Assembly (NCBI GenBank): GCA_013152695.1
Contig: JAADFV010000439.1
Location: 1-12,937 of the forward strand
Reading direction: 5' to 3'
Length of the DNA: 12,937 nt
Origin: Chloroflexota bacterium
GTDB lineage: Bacteria; Chloroflexota; Anaerolineae; J102
Part shown: piece after piece, positions 1-7,917 of the stretch
Layout of the letters: each line of letters begins with the position of its first letter
Numbering within the stretch: the stretch's first letter is position 1
Notes under the pieces: generated by a model
Told to the model about the DNA's origin: nothing
Databases searched by the model: none
The model's input: the letters and a program-made list of their open reading frames with translations, nothing else
Made by a program: the position numbers and the translations under genes

Positions 1-3000
1 GTTAGGGGAAGGGCAACGGTCACAGTTGTGCCCTGACCTTCTTCGCTCTGTACAGCGACCGTGCCGCTATGTAACTCCACAAGACGCTTGACGATGTGTA
101 AGCCCAAACCGGTGCCAGGGAGCGAGCCAACGTTGCGGCCCCTGTGAAAGGATTCGAACAGGCGAGCCTGGTCCTGAGCGGGGATGCCAATACCCTGATC
201 GCTGACCGTGATGATCACATGATCGTCCTGCCTGGCCAGGCGAAGCTGTACGGGGCTGCCGGCCGGGGAGTACTTGATGGCATTGGATAGAAGATTGGTG
301 AGAATGTGGCGCAGCAATTGCACATCCATTTGAGACGGCAGGCTGTTGGCTTGCTCTAAGGCTGAAAGGTCCAGGAGCAAAACGTGTTGAGCACCTAGCC
401 CCAACCGCATTTCCTCCATTAGTTCGTGAACGAAGGCTACCAGGTCCAGGGGTTTCGGGTTAAAAGGCAAGTGGCCACTCTCAGCCCGTCCTACCAGCAG
501 TACCTCATCCAACAACTGGGTCAGGCGCAAGGTAGTCTCCTCGATGCGCTGGAGATGCTTGAGTCGCTTTTCCTGGGGCCAACGCTGGCCGTAATGCTCC
601 AGCAACTCAGCCGAGGAGAGAATGGTGGTCAGAGGGGTACGGAACTCGTGGGAGACCATGTTTACGAAGCGGGTCTTGAGTTCGTTAAGCTCCTTTTCCC
701 GTGCCAGAGCCTGGAGGACATCCTGGTGGGCCTGTCGCAACTCGGCAGTACGTTGGGCCACGCGCTGTTCCAGTTCATTGGCATAGGCTTGCAGCTCCTG
801 ATAGAGCCCGGCATTTTCCAGGACCAGGGCTGCCTGGCCAGCCAGGGCTTCCAGAAACTCCAGCCATTCCTGATTCGAACTTCGTGGGCTGCGATGGAAG
901 GTTTGCAGTACGCCAAGCACACGTTCCTTGGCGATCAAAGGCGCAGCATAATGGCTGACGAAACCTTCCTCCTGCCACAAGGCCGACTCTGCGACGTCAC
1001 CATCATCAGTGATGTCCTCGATGCCGAGGGATCGTCGCTCCAGGGCGGCTCGTCCGGCATAACCCTGGCCCAAAGGGAAGACGGTTTTTTCGATGAGGTG
1101 GCTGCGGAAGCCGCGGTAGGCTGCGGGGGTCAGTACCTGGGTTTCGGGATCAAGGAGGAGCAGGGCAGCGGCGTCGACTCCTAGCTGTTCGATAACCTCG
1201 TCCAATAAGACCTGCATGGTCATTTCAGAATCCAGGCTGCCGGTGATTGCTATGTCGATATTCCGCAGGGCCTGCACCCGTTTCAGGCGACGAAGGGCGG
1301 CTTCGTAGAGCCCCAGCCGGCGCAAATTGTTACCGGCCATCTCGCCGATGGCGACCAACAGGCGCAGCTCCTTGTCTGAGAAGAGGCGAGGGGGAGTGTG
1401 GCGCTGACGGCCGATCATCAACACGCCCAGCAAGGCCTCTTCAGACTGCATCGGTACGAAGGCGGCTGGCCCCAGTTCTGCCCCGCCTATGAGGTCTAGG
1501 GCGTTACTGTCGCTCATGTAGTCTTCGCAGGAGTAGGCCTCCAGCGTGCGTAGCACCTGGCCGCTGATGCCCGCGTCGGAGGGGAATACGCGGCCCTGGT
1601 TGGGCGCCAGGGAGCCAACAGCCTGGGTGATGGTGAAGTGTTGGCCATCTTGATCCAACAACACCACCGAAGCAGTATCGGCCTGGAGCCGTTGCCGAAC
1701 TTCGTGCAGCAGCAGGGTCAGGAGCTCGTCCACCCCGCGGGCTGAGCGCAGTTGTGTCACTAAATCGAGCAGAGTTTCCAGCTCGCGACGCTGTTGCTGC
1801 TCCGCGGTCAGGAGTCGACTGTGTTCCAGGGCCAGAGCTACGGCTGCGGCTATCTGCTCCAGCAGGGGCAACTGGGTCTCATCATAGCCGTGGGGATAAG
1901 GCCAGGTCAGATTCAAGGAGCCAATGACCTGCCCTTCTACCAAAAGGGGCAGATTGATACGAGAACGATGGCCGGCTTCGTACAGTTTGCGTTCGCTAGG
2001 AAAGTCAAGCTCTGCCTCAAGATCAGGGGTGAGATGAGGACGCCCGGCCAGAATATCTGTTGCAGCAGCAGTCTGGTCGGTTGGCGCCACAAACCCCTTC
2101 TCCAGTTCAAGCCGGGGTTGATCGAGAGCAAGCATGGTAAACGTTTCACTCTTTTCGTCGAGCAGAGCAATACTGACACGGGCGCAGTTGGTGATGGACC
2201 GCAGGCCAGCGATGACGTCAGGGAAGGCTTCGCTAACATTCTGTTTGGCGTTTAGACTCTGGAATATCTGGCCAGCAGCTTCGATCTCCCTGGCATGGCG
2301 ATGGACCTCCTCGAAAAGACGGGCATTTTCCAGGGCGGCCGCGGCCTGATTGGCCAGAGCCTGGAAGGTATCCACCAGCTCGGGAACAAAAAAGTCGGGC
2401 TGATCACTGTAAACATTGAGGGCGCCAAATGTACGCCCACGGCTAATGAGGGGAAAAGCAGCACTGCCGGTAAATCCTTCCTTTTGGATGGCGTCACACC
2501 AAGGCGCAAACTGTGGATCATCAGCTAGGCTCTTAACCACCTCGGGATAACCACCACGAATAGCACGGCCGGTGGGGCCCTGTCCCTGGGAAGAATCATC
2601 CCAACGAACAGAAATCTGATGGGGATATTCACTCTCCACGGGGAAGTGAGTTAGAAGTCTCACATGACCATCGGGCTCGGCACGACCGAGCCAGGCCAGG
2701 CGGGCGCCAAAGACTTCTACACAGCTACGAGTTATTTCCTGAGCCACCTCCTCCATGTCCAGGCTCTCTGCTAGCTTCTGTGCGCCAGCGTAGAGAGCTC
2801 TCAAGGTCTCTAATTGCTGGAGGATTTGCCGCTCGACACGCTTGCGTTCACTGATATCGCGTTGGACAGCGACAAAGTGGGTGATTTCTCCGTCTGTGCC
2901 AATTACAGGAGTAATCACCTGTTCAACCTGAAAAAGTGAGCCGTCCTTGTGCCGGTTGGTGACTTCAGAGCGCCAGACCTGCCCGGCGAGGATCGCCTTC

Positions 3001-4886
3001 CAGAGCTTTTTATAGTATCGCTTACCATGCAGACCCGATTTCAACAGACGCATGCCCCGGCCGATAACCTCTTCAGCCGCGTAACCGGTCAGGGTGGTGA
3101 AAGCCGGATTGACCCACTGGATGACGCCTTCTCGATCAGTGATGGTGATTGCATCGGCAATGGCCTCCAGAGTGGTCGCCAGCAGATGTGTCTGTAGCTC
3201 TGCCTGTTTACGGGCAGTGATATCCTCGGCGGACCCCTCATAGTAGAGAACGCCACCCTTATCATCCCGGAAGAGACGAGTACTTTCGAGCACCCAGATA
3301 TCCCTGCCATCGAGACGACGCCAGCGAGCTTCGTGGCCACGCACTTCCCCTTCGCGTTCCATCAGGGCCTGCCACTGCTCCTGTTCCTGAGGTGTCGTGT
3401 ACAAAGTAGAGGCATCGGCCGCCATCAATGATGGCACATCTGGATAACCAAGCATCCGTGCCAGGGCGGGATTGACATCCAGGAACTTTCCGTCTGGTGT
3501 GCTGCGATAGAGACCAACCGGTACCCGATCGAAGAGACCGCGATAGCGTTGTTCGCTTTTCCTTAGTGCCTCTTCTGCCCGTTTGTACTCCAGAACGGTA
3601 GCGAATTGTTGCACCATGCGTTGTAACTGCCCTAACTGGGAGGCAGAGAGAGGCATGCGCGAGGGAAAGTGCAGCAATCCGATAGTCTCCCCTCTTGACA
3701 TCAAGGGCACAATCACCACAACACGCAGACCCCAAACATTGAATATGGTGTCAACCAGCTTATGGATCACCGGATTGTCGTTATGCTCCGTCAATAATTG
3801 TTGGAGCATCGCTGGATCCTGGATTTGCTGTGGTCTCCCCTCTTGGAGTAGTTTCAGATAAAGAGACCCCGGCCGCAAGGAGATAGTCGATGCGGGGGCG
3901 GGTAGCTTGAACATCTTCCGAAACGATTCTGCTATCTCGGACGGAAGTTCGACGTGCTGCAGAACTAAGGATTGCCGGTGTTTGTCAAGGAGATAGAACG
4001 CACCACCAGGAATGGAAAGCAACACGTTCAGCCCTTGAACCAGTATCTTGACAGCCTGTTGAAGGTCTACTCCTCCTATCAGAGCATTGTTCAAGGCATT
4101 GATCAAATCGAGCTCAGCAGTGCGACGATCGATCAGCTTTTCCAGATGATCCCGAAAGTTTTCCAGATCTTTTTCTGTCTGCCGGCAATCAGTTATGTCA
4201 CGCAGAGATAGCAGAAGAGCTGGCTTCTCTTCCCAGAAGATTTCCTCAACGTGTGCCTCGACCACTATCCCCTCATCGCCAGGGCGAGGTATCTCAATCT
4301 CGGCGCCTTCGCTCTCCTGCGGCAGTAAATCGAAGATTTGCCCCACCAGGGTTGCCGCCGGTCGGGCAAGCAGGATCTCGGCGGCCTGATTGGCAAACCA
4401 CACTACGCCGTCGGGGCTGAGCACTAGCATGGCATCCCTGTTGTGCTCGATGATCGTGCGCAGACGGACTTCGTTGTCATGTAGGCGCTTGTAAATCTGT
4501 TGCCGCTCGAGTGTGTAGCGGATGACACGCCTCAACAGTTGTCCGTCAAGCTGATCTTTGATCAGGTAGTCCTGTGCACCCTGTTTCAGTGCCTCCAGTC
4601 CCAGAGCTTCTTCCTGTAAAGAAGTGAGGATCACCACGGGTACCGGCGGTGTCCTCTCTTTCAGGATGGCAAGGGTATCGAGCCCATAGCCGTTGAACAG
4701 GGAAATATTCAGCAATACCAGGTCTACATCACTGGTAGCCAGATGCTCCAAGCCCAGGGCCAGGCAGTCGACCACTTCGAGGGTGAAGGGGGGGCCCTCT
4801 GCTGTGTTCAGCATCTTCTGGATCAAGAGAGCGTCGTCGAGGTTATCTTCTATCAATAAGAGGCGGATTGGGATTGTATCTTCCAT
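1..4886 (-). CDS. Giant soluble sensor histidine kinase: degenerate receiver, 3 PAS, 5 GAF, HisKA, HATPase_c (3' end outside window)
   Basis: The frame stays open without a stop for 1628 codons from ATG 4886 to the window edge. An in-frame TGA two codons upstream of that ATG fixes the start. Domains in order (approximate residues): receiver 5-127, PAS 138-232, GAF 265-430, PAS 440-560, PAS/PAC 568-685, GAF 697-855, GAF 865-1025, GAF 1033-1190, GAF 1205-1362, coiled linker 1362-1402, HisKA with H1413 in VSHEFRTPLT, and HATPase_c with N-box N1531/N1535, DQGIGIP from D1563 and GTGLGLHIVK from G1591. It is therefore an apparently competent ATP-dependent autokinase. I see no membrane segment, so it should be cytoplasmic and sense internal or diffusible signals; the ligands are unknown. 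The N-terminal receiver keeps E13, D14, T88 and K110, but has N60 (LLNISLFNGYGLD) where the phosphoacceptor Asp belongs. The sequence reaches ALPL at the edge, a typical kinase C-terminus, so probably few residues are missing, though a further C-terminal domain cannot be excluded. It starts 135 nt after the stand-alone receiver gene and has no clear Shine-Dalgarno site. Confidence 0.93.
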   Translation of the reverse strand, partial: MEDTIPIRLLLIEDNLDDALLIQKMLNTAEGPPFTLEVVDCLALGLEHLATSDVDLVLLNISLFNGYGLDTLAILKERTPPVPVVILTSLQEEALGLEALKQGAQDYLIKDQLDGQLLRRVIRYTLERQQIYKRLHDNEVRLRTIIEHNRDAMLVLSPDGVVWFANQAAEILLARPAATLVGQIFDLLPQESEGAEIEIPRPGDEGIVVEAHVEEIFWEEKPALLLSLRDITDCRQTEKDLENFRDHLEKLIDRRTAELDLINALNNALIGGVDLQQAVKILVQGLNVLLSIPGGAFYLLDKHRQSLVLQHVELPSEIAESFRKMFKLPAPASTISLRPGSLYLKLLQEGRPQQIQDPAMLQQLLTEHNDNPVIHKLVDTIFNVWGLRVVVIVPLMSRGETIGLLHFPSRMPLSASQLGQLQRMVQQFATVLEYKRAEEALRKSEQRYRGLFDRVPVGLYRSTPDGKFLDVNPALARMLGYPDVPSLMAADASTLYTTPQEQEQWQALMEREGEVRGHEARWRRLDGRDIWVLESTRLFRDDKGGVLYYEGSAEDITARKQAELQTHLLATTLEAIADAITITDREGVIQWVNPAFTTLTGYAAEEVIGRGMRLLKSGLHGKRYYKKLWKAILAGQVWRSEVTNRHKDGSLFQVEQVITPVIGTDGEITHFVAVQRDISERKRVERQILQQLETLRALYAGAQKLAESLDMEEVAQEITRSCVEVFGARLAWLGRAEPDGHVRLLTHFPVESEYPHQISVRWDDSSQGQGPTGRAIRGGYPEVVKSLADDPQFAPWCDAIQKEGFTGSAAFPLISRGRTFGALNVYSDQPDFFVPELVDTFQALANQAAAALENARLFEEVHRHAREIEAAGQIFQSLNAKQNVSEAFPDVIAGLRSITNCARVSIALLDEKSETFTMLALDQPRLELEKGFVAPTDQTAAATDILAGRPHLTPDLEAELDFPSERKLYEAGHRSRINLPLLVEGQVIGSLNLTWPYPHGYDETQLPLLEQIAAAVALALEHSRLLTAEQQQRRELETLLDLVTQLRSARGVDELLTLLLHEVRQRLQADTASVVLLDQDGQHFTITQAVGSLAPNQGRVFPSDAGISGQVLRTLEAYSCEDYMSDSNALDLIGGAELGPAAFVPMQSEEALLGVLMIGRQRHTPPRLFSDKELRLLVAIGEMAGNNLRRLGLYEAALRRLKRVQALRNIDIAITGSLDSEMTMQVLLDEVIEQLGVDAAALLLLDPETQVLTPAAYRGFRSHLIEKTVFPLGQGYAGRAALERRSLGIEDITDDGDVAESALWQEEGFVSHYAAPLIAKERVLGVLQTFHRSPRSSNQEWLEFLEALAGQAALVLENAGLYQELQAYANELEQRVAQRTAELRQAHQDVLQALAREKELNELKTRFVNMVSHEFRTPLTTILSSAELLEHYGQRWPQEKRLKHLQRIEETTLRLTQLLDEVLLVGRAESGHLPFNPKPLDLVAFVHELMEEMRLGLGAQHVLLLDLSALEQANSLPSQMDVQLLRHILTNLLSNAIKYSPAGSPVQLRLARQDDHVIITVSDQGIGIPAQDQARLFESFHRGRNVGSLPGTGLGLHIVKRLVELHSGTVAVQSEEGQGTTVTVALPL

Positions 4887-5021
4887 CTTTCATTGTTAGC
4901 TGGGAAAAAATCTATTTTTGTAGGCTCAGCTATCGACAAGGATATGCTTGAAATGTCTCTGGAAATACTCCTAGTCAGTGTAAATGTACTGATCAAGAAT
5001 AATTTCAGCAACCTGGAGGTG

Positions 5022-5402
5022 TTACAAATTCGTATTCTGCTGCTGCAATTGCTGCAATACTTCTCCTACTTGTTCGAATTCTGTGGCTTTATCGAAGAAA
5101 TAATCCGCACCGGCCTCCAGGCATTTACGGCGGTATTGGGGATAGGGGAAGGCGGTGAGGATGATAACGATTGGTGCGGTGCCTTGTAGCTTGATAGTTT
5201 CAAGGGCAACCATGCCGTTGCCGGGCATGTGCAAGTCCAGGATGAGAATATCGGGTTGCCAGCGCTCGACAGCGGTAAGAGTGTCGGCTACGTTCGTGGT
5301 TTCGGCCACAGCGGTGATGTCGTGCTCTTCGAGCAGCGTTACAACGCGTTTGCGTACCAGGACGGAGTCATCGGCAATCACGGCTTGTAGGTTTTTTGTC
5401 AT
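5022..5402 (-). CDS. Stand-alone CheY-like response regulator receiver
   Basis: This 126-residue protein is a single receiver domain with no output domain. From ATG 5402 the acidic pair is D11/D12 (VIADDSV), the phosphoacceptor is D56 in LILDLHMPGNG, the switch threonine is T83 (ILTAF) and the invariant lysine is K105 (YFFDK). All catalytic residues are therefore present. A TTG codon at 5426 would add eight residues (Ser/Lys/Pro-rich, no domain content), so I prefer the ATG, although neither start has a convincing Shine-Dalgarno site. It is expected to be a cytoplasmic phosphoryl carrier or protein-interaction switch. It lies 135 nt upstream of the giant kinase on the same strand, behind a good promoter, and is a plausible phosphotransfer partner for that kinase, whose own receiver lacks the Asp. 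The partnership is inference. Confidence 0.92.
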   Translation of the reverse strand: MTKNLQAVIADDSVLVRKRVVTLLEEHDITAVAETTNVADTLTAVERWQPDILILDLHMPGNGMVALETIKLQGTAPIVIILTAFPYPQYRRKCLEAGADYFFDKATEFEQVGEVLQQLQQQNTNL

Positions 5403-5478
5403 GCTCTTGCTTTTTGGTGATGGCAAGGCCGACGTTTAACTGAAGGGCTCGCCTAAGGCGATGAGGATCGATTATTCT

Positions 5479-5507
5479 ATTATAACCCCTGAAAATCCAT
5501 TTGTCTG
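5479..5507 (-). promoter_or_regulatory. Sigma70-type promoter CAGACA-17-TATAAT for the receiver/giant-kinase unit
   Basis: On the minus strand a perfect TATAAT (5484 to 5479) lies exactly 17 nt downstream of CAGACA (5507 to 5502, four of six matches to TTGACA). The expected transcript start is near 5472, giving a leader of about 70 nt before ATG 5402. I see no terminator between the upstream regulator gene and this site, so read-through from the kinase/regulator pair may also contribute. Confidence 0.6.
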
Positions 5508-5535
5508 TCGTCGATTCTAACATATGCTTGTCATG

Positions 5536-5550
5536 GTTTGTACTACAAAC
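5536..5550. promoter_or_regulatory. Perfect 15-bp dyad, candidate operator
   Basis: GTTTGTA-C-TACAAAC is a perfect inverted repeat of two 7-bp arms around one base. It is centred about 71 bp upstream of the predicted start for the promoter at 5479-5507, and 36 bp beyond the stop of the LuxR-type regulator gene. That spacing suits an upstream activator site. The adjacent regulator is the obvious candidate binder, but nothing in the sequence proves this. I did not find a second full copy in the window. Confidence 0.4.
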
Positions 5551-5571
5551 GGCAGAAATTGGCCTTTTTCC

Positions 5572-6204
5572 CTACACCAATCCCCGTTCTAAGGCGTATC
5601 GTATGATTTCTGCCGTATTTTTCAAGTCCAACTTGTGAAGGATGCGGGTACGGTAGCTGCTGACGGTGGTAACGCCCAGCGAGAGTTCGTTCGCTATCTC
5701 GCTAACGGTTTTACCAGCAGCCAGCAGGCACATAACTTCGTATTCACGATCTGAAAGGGTTTCGTAAGCGGGTTCTGCCGGGGCGTTGGGGCCTACCCGT
5801 TCTGCCAGCCTTTCGGCCAGCGAGAGTGAGACATAGCACTGACCCGACGCAACCTTGCGAATGGCTGACACCAACTCATCTGGCGAGCTGTCTTTGCTCA
5901 GATAACCGGCGGCTCCTGCCTTCAACACCCGCAAGGCGTACTGTTTTTCCGGATGGATACTGAGAATCAACACGGCAAGGCCTGGTTGACGCGAGTGAGC
6001 TTGTTTCAACACCTCGATTCCATCCATATCCGGCAGGGAGATGTCGAGTACGAGTACATCGAAGACTTCTAGATCCAGGGCTTGTAGTGCTTCGCGGCCA
6101 CTGGCAGCTTCGGCAGCCACGGTGATATCTGGTGCTTCCGAGAGTATCTGCAACAACCCCCGCCGTACCACGGCATGATCATCCACAACTAAGACCTTGA
6201 TCAT
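5572..6204 (-). CDS. NarL/FixJ-family response regulator with LuxR-type HTH
   Basis: This 210-residue protein has the normal length and layout of the NarL family. The receiver spans residues 1-120, with acidic pair D8/D9 (VVDDH), phosphoacceptor D54 (LVLDISLPDMDG), S82 and K104 (YLSKD). The LuxR-type helix-turn-helix spans about 148-208 (LSDREYEVM, then GKTVSEIANELSLGVTTVSSY). ATG 6204 is supported by an AGGAGAG ribosome site at 6218-6212, seven bases upstream. The start overlaps the stop of the kinase gene by the sequence ATGA, so translation is coupled, and the kinase is almost certainly its phosphodonor. It should bind DNA as a dimer once phosphorylated and act as a transcription factor. 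Its targets are unknown; the dyad at 5536-5550 just downstream is a candidate. Confidence 0.96.
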   Translation of the reverse strand: MIKVLVVDDHAVVRRGLLQILSEAPDITVAAEAASGREALQALDLEVFDVLVLDISLPDMDGIEVLKQAHSRQPGLAVLILSIHPEKQYALRVLKAGAAGYLSKDSSPDELVSAIRKVASGQCYVSLSLAERLAERVGPNAPAEPAYETLSDREYEVMCLLAAGKTVSEIANELSLGVTTVSSYRTRILHKLDLKNTAEIIRYALERGLV

Positions 6205-7529
6205 GGCAAATCTCTCCTACGAGGTACGCGAACGGTGACAGTTGTACCCCGACCAGGTTCACCTCTGAAGCACACCGATCCATTCCAGTAAGCGACCCGC
6301 TCGCGTATCCCCAACAACCCCAGCGATTCACCGCCCTCCACCTGTTCCCGTGTGATGCCCCGGCCATTATCTTGTACTGTCAACACAACTTCCTCTGGCC
6401 CCACCTGGAGTTGAACCACCACTTTACTTGCCTGGGCATGACGGGCGACATTGGTCAGTGTTTCCTGGAAAATGCGGAAGAGAGCTGAGGCTAGATTGGG
6501 ATGAAGTAAGGGCTCTTCCTCGCTTCCGTATATTTCGACTTCGATCCCGCTGCGCTCCCCGAAATCTTCAGTTTGCCACTCGATAGCTGCACCCAGTCCT
6601 AGATTATCCAGCAAAGCCGGTCTGAGTTCACTAAGCACCCGGCGGGTTGCTTCAGTAGTATGATCAATCAAACCGGCCATGTCGACCATCTTTTCCCGCA
6701 AAAAAGAGGGTTCATCAGGCATCCTTTTTGCCAGCCAAACCAGGTCCATCTTGAGTGCGGTCAGCGCTTGTCCCAGTTCGTCGTGGATTTCGCGGGCGAT
6801 GCGGGTACGTTCTTCTTCGCGGGCTGCCTGTAAATACTCGGCCAGCTTGCGCAAACGCTCGCGCCCCTGTTCCACCTCCGTAAAAAGACGGACGTGCTCC
6901 AAGGCAGCGGCCACCTGGTTGGCGTAGACCGAGAGAGCAGGTAAGTCCGCTTCGCAAATACCGGCTCCCCAGACGGCCAGAACGCCTAGTATCTCTTGTT
7001 TTCTTATCAATAACAAGTGGAACACCTTGGTGTCTGGGCGGACGTGGAGGAGGCTTGCCACGGGTTCGATCATTGCCGGCGTAGCTCCAGCCAGTAACTG
7101 CTCGAGCCAGATAGACAGACCTGTTGTAAAGACAACCTCTTCACGCTCGAGAGCAATATCTTGCCGTAGTTCCGCCAGCGAGAAGTGAGAACCAAGCAGC
7201 TTACGACCAGTTATTTCCTCGCAATAGGCTATGACCTCTGGGGGGATCGAGGTATAGCGAAGGACGAGGTCCACCCCCTCTTTCTCCAGAAGACTGATGC
7301 AGCACAGCATGCCCAATTCATTGAGCTCCCGCCCCACTATCTCCATGATATCCTGGAAAGAGGCAAATTCGTCGCTGTGGATGGCTACTCGACTCAGACC
7401 AGCGATAAGCGCATTGGCACGCTCGAGCGCGGCTGTGCGTTCGGCAATCTGTTGTTCCAAACCACCAGCCCAGGCGTGGCGCTCCTGATAGGCAGGGATT
7501 TGATCGGGCAAGGAGTTCTCAGCTGGCAT
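6201..7529 (-). CDS. Cytoplasmic GAF-containing NarX/DesK-type sensor histidine kinase
   Basis: This 442-residue kinase is the partner of the overlapping LuxR-type regulator gene. Domains: an N-terminal coiled segment (about 20-45), a GAF sensor domain (about 50-215), a short coiled linker, HisKA_3 dimerisation/phosphoacceptor (about 236-304) with H249 in REIHDELGQ, and an HATPase_c domain (about 345-438) with N360 (ETLTNVARHA), DNGRGI from D387 and GLLGIRERV. The LSELRPALLDNLGL segment following the His helix is typical of this kinase class. No transmembrane segment or signal peptide is visible, so it should sense a cytoplasmic or membrane-permeable cue through the GAF domain, which shows no obvious haem or chromophore cysteine signature. 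ATG 7529 is bounded by an in-frame TGA four codons upstream, and the next Met is inside the GAF domain. Its Shine-Dalgarno site is poor. Confidence 0.95.
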   Translation of the reverse strand: MPAENSLPDQIPAYQERHAWAGGLEQQIAERTAALERANALIAGLSRVAIHSDEFASFQDIMEIVGRELNELGMLCCISLLEKEGVDLVLRYTSIPPEVIAYCEEITGRKLLGSHFSLAELRQDIALEREEVVFTTGLSIWLEQLLAGATPAMIEPVASLLHVRPDTKVFHLLLIRKQEILGVLAVWGAGICEADLPALSVYANQVAAALEHVRLFTEVEQGRERLRKLAEYLQAAREEERTRIAREIHDELGQALTALKMDLVWLAKRMPDEPSFLREKMVDMAGLIDHTTEATRRVLSELRPALLDNLGLGAAIEWQTEDFGERSGIEVEIYGSEEEPLLHPNLASALFRIFQETLTNVARHAQASKVVVQLQVGPEEVVLTVQDNGRGITREQVEGGESLGLLGIRERVAYWNGSVCFRGEPGRGTTVTVRVPRRRDLP

Positions 7530-7917
7530 ATGGACGACTCAGACTCTATCCAAAAATTGAAATGGATAAGAAACTGTGCGATGACTTGATGTCATGAATA
7601 AGATGATAGCCTTTCCGAAGATGACCAATTCAAAATAGAGGGTAATTCTGAGAAAAATCTTGATCAGTCGTGTTATGTTCTATTTTACTTCAAGAAGGAT
7701 AATCTTTCCAGCACGGTTTACACACCCGACTTGTTGCATGCTGAAGTGCCGAACTGGAGGTAAGCGTGCTGCCGGCTAAGGCAGGATGTAAGCTGTACAT
7801 CGGTTCTACTTCTTCGACTCGTTTATTCGCTTAACTCTCAGAAACAGCGCTAGATCCATCCCATCACAAAGAAAGCCCGTCACATCATTGCGACGGGCTT
7901 TCGATCGTTGGCGGGGC
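7530..7917. other. Gene-free interval between surface protein and kinase/regulator pair
   Basis: No convincing coding sequence or RNA gene is seen in these 388 bases. The right end holds the terminator of the surface-protein gene. Two small dyads are present: ATGAC-5-GTCAT at 7581-7595, 52 bp upstream of the kinase start, and CTGCC-6-GGCAG at 7769-7784. The promoter of the kinase gene should lie here, but I find only a weak minus-strand candidate (TTGAAT, 19-nt spacer, TATCAT near 7605-7635), which I do not call. Confidence 0.5.
7871..7902 (-). terminator. Intrinsic terminator of the surface-protein gene
   Basis: GAAAGCCCGTC and GACGGGCTTTC form a perfect 11-bp stem with a 10-nt loop, starting 15 bp after the TAA stop of the surface protein. 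On the minus strand the stem is followed by TTTG and already ends in TTTC, a short U-rich tract. The opposite strand has no such tract, so I assign it to the minus strand. Confidence 0.8.

Noticed and set aside
426..1184. 252-codon open frame on the plus strand
   Set aside because: It lies opposite the well-supported giant kinase (GAF/HisKA region), has no recognisable domain, and is explained as an antisense shadow of a codon-biased gene.
4906..4919. AAAAAT-CT-ATTTTT palindrome between the receiver and giant-kinase genes
   Set aside because: An all-AT stem with a 2-nt loop is too weak to be called a terminator, and the two genes are more simply read as one transcription unit.
5403..5426. 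TTG start at 5426 giving a 134-residue receiver
   Set aside because: The extra eight residues add no domain content, and ATG 5402 directly precedes the receiver fold; neither start has a strong ribosome site, so it stays a minor alternative.
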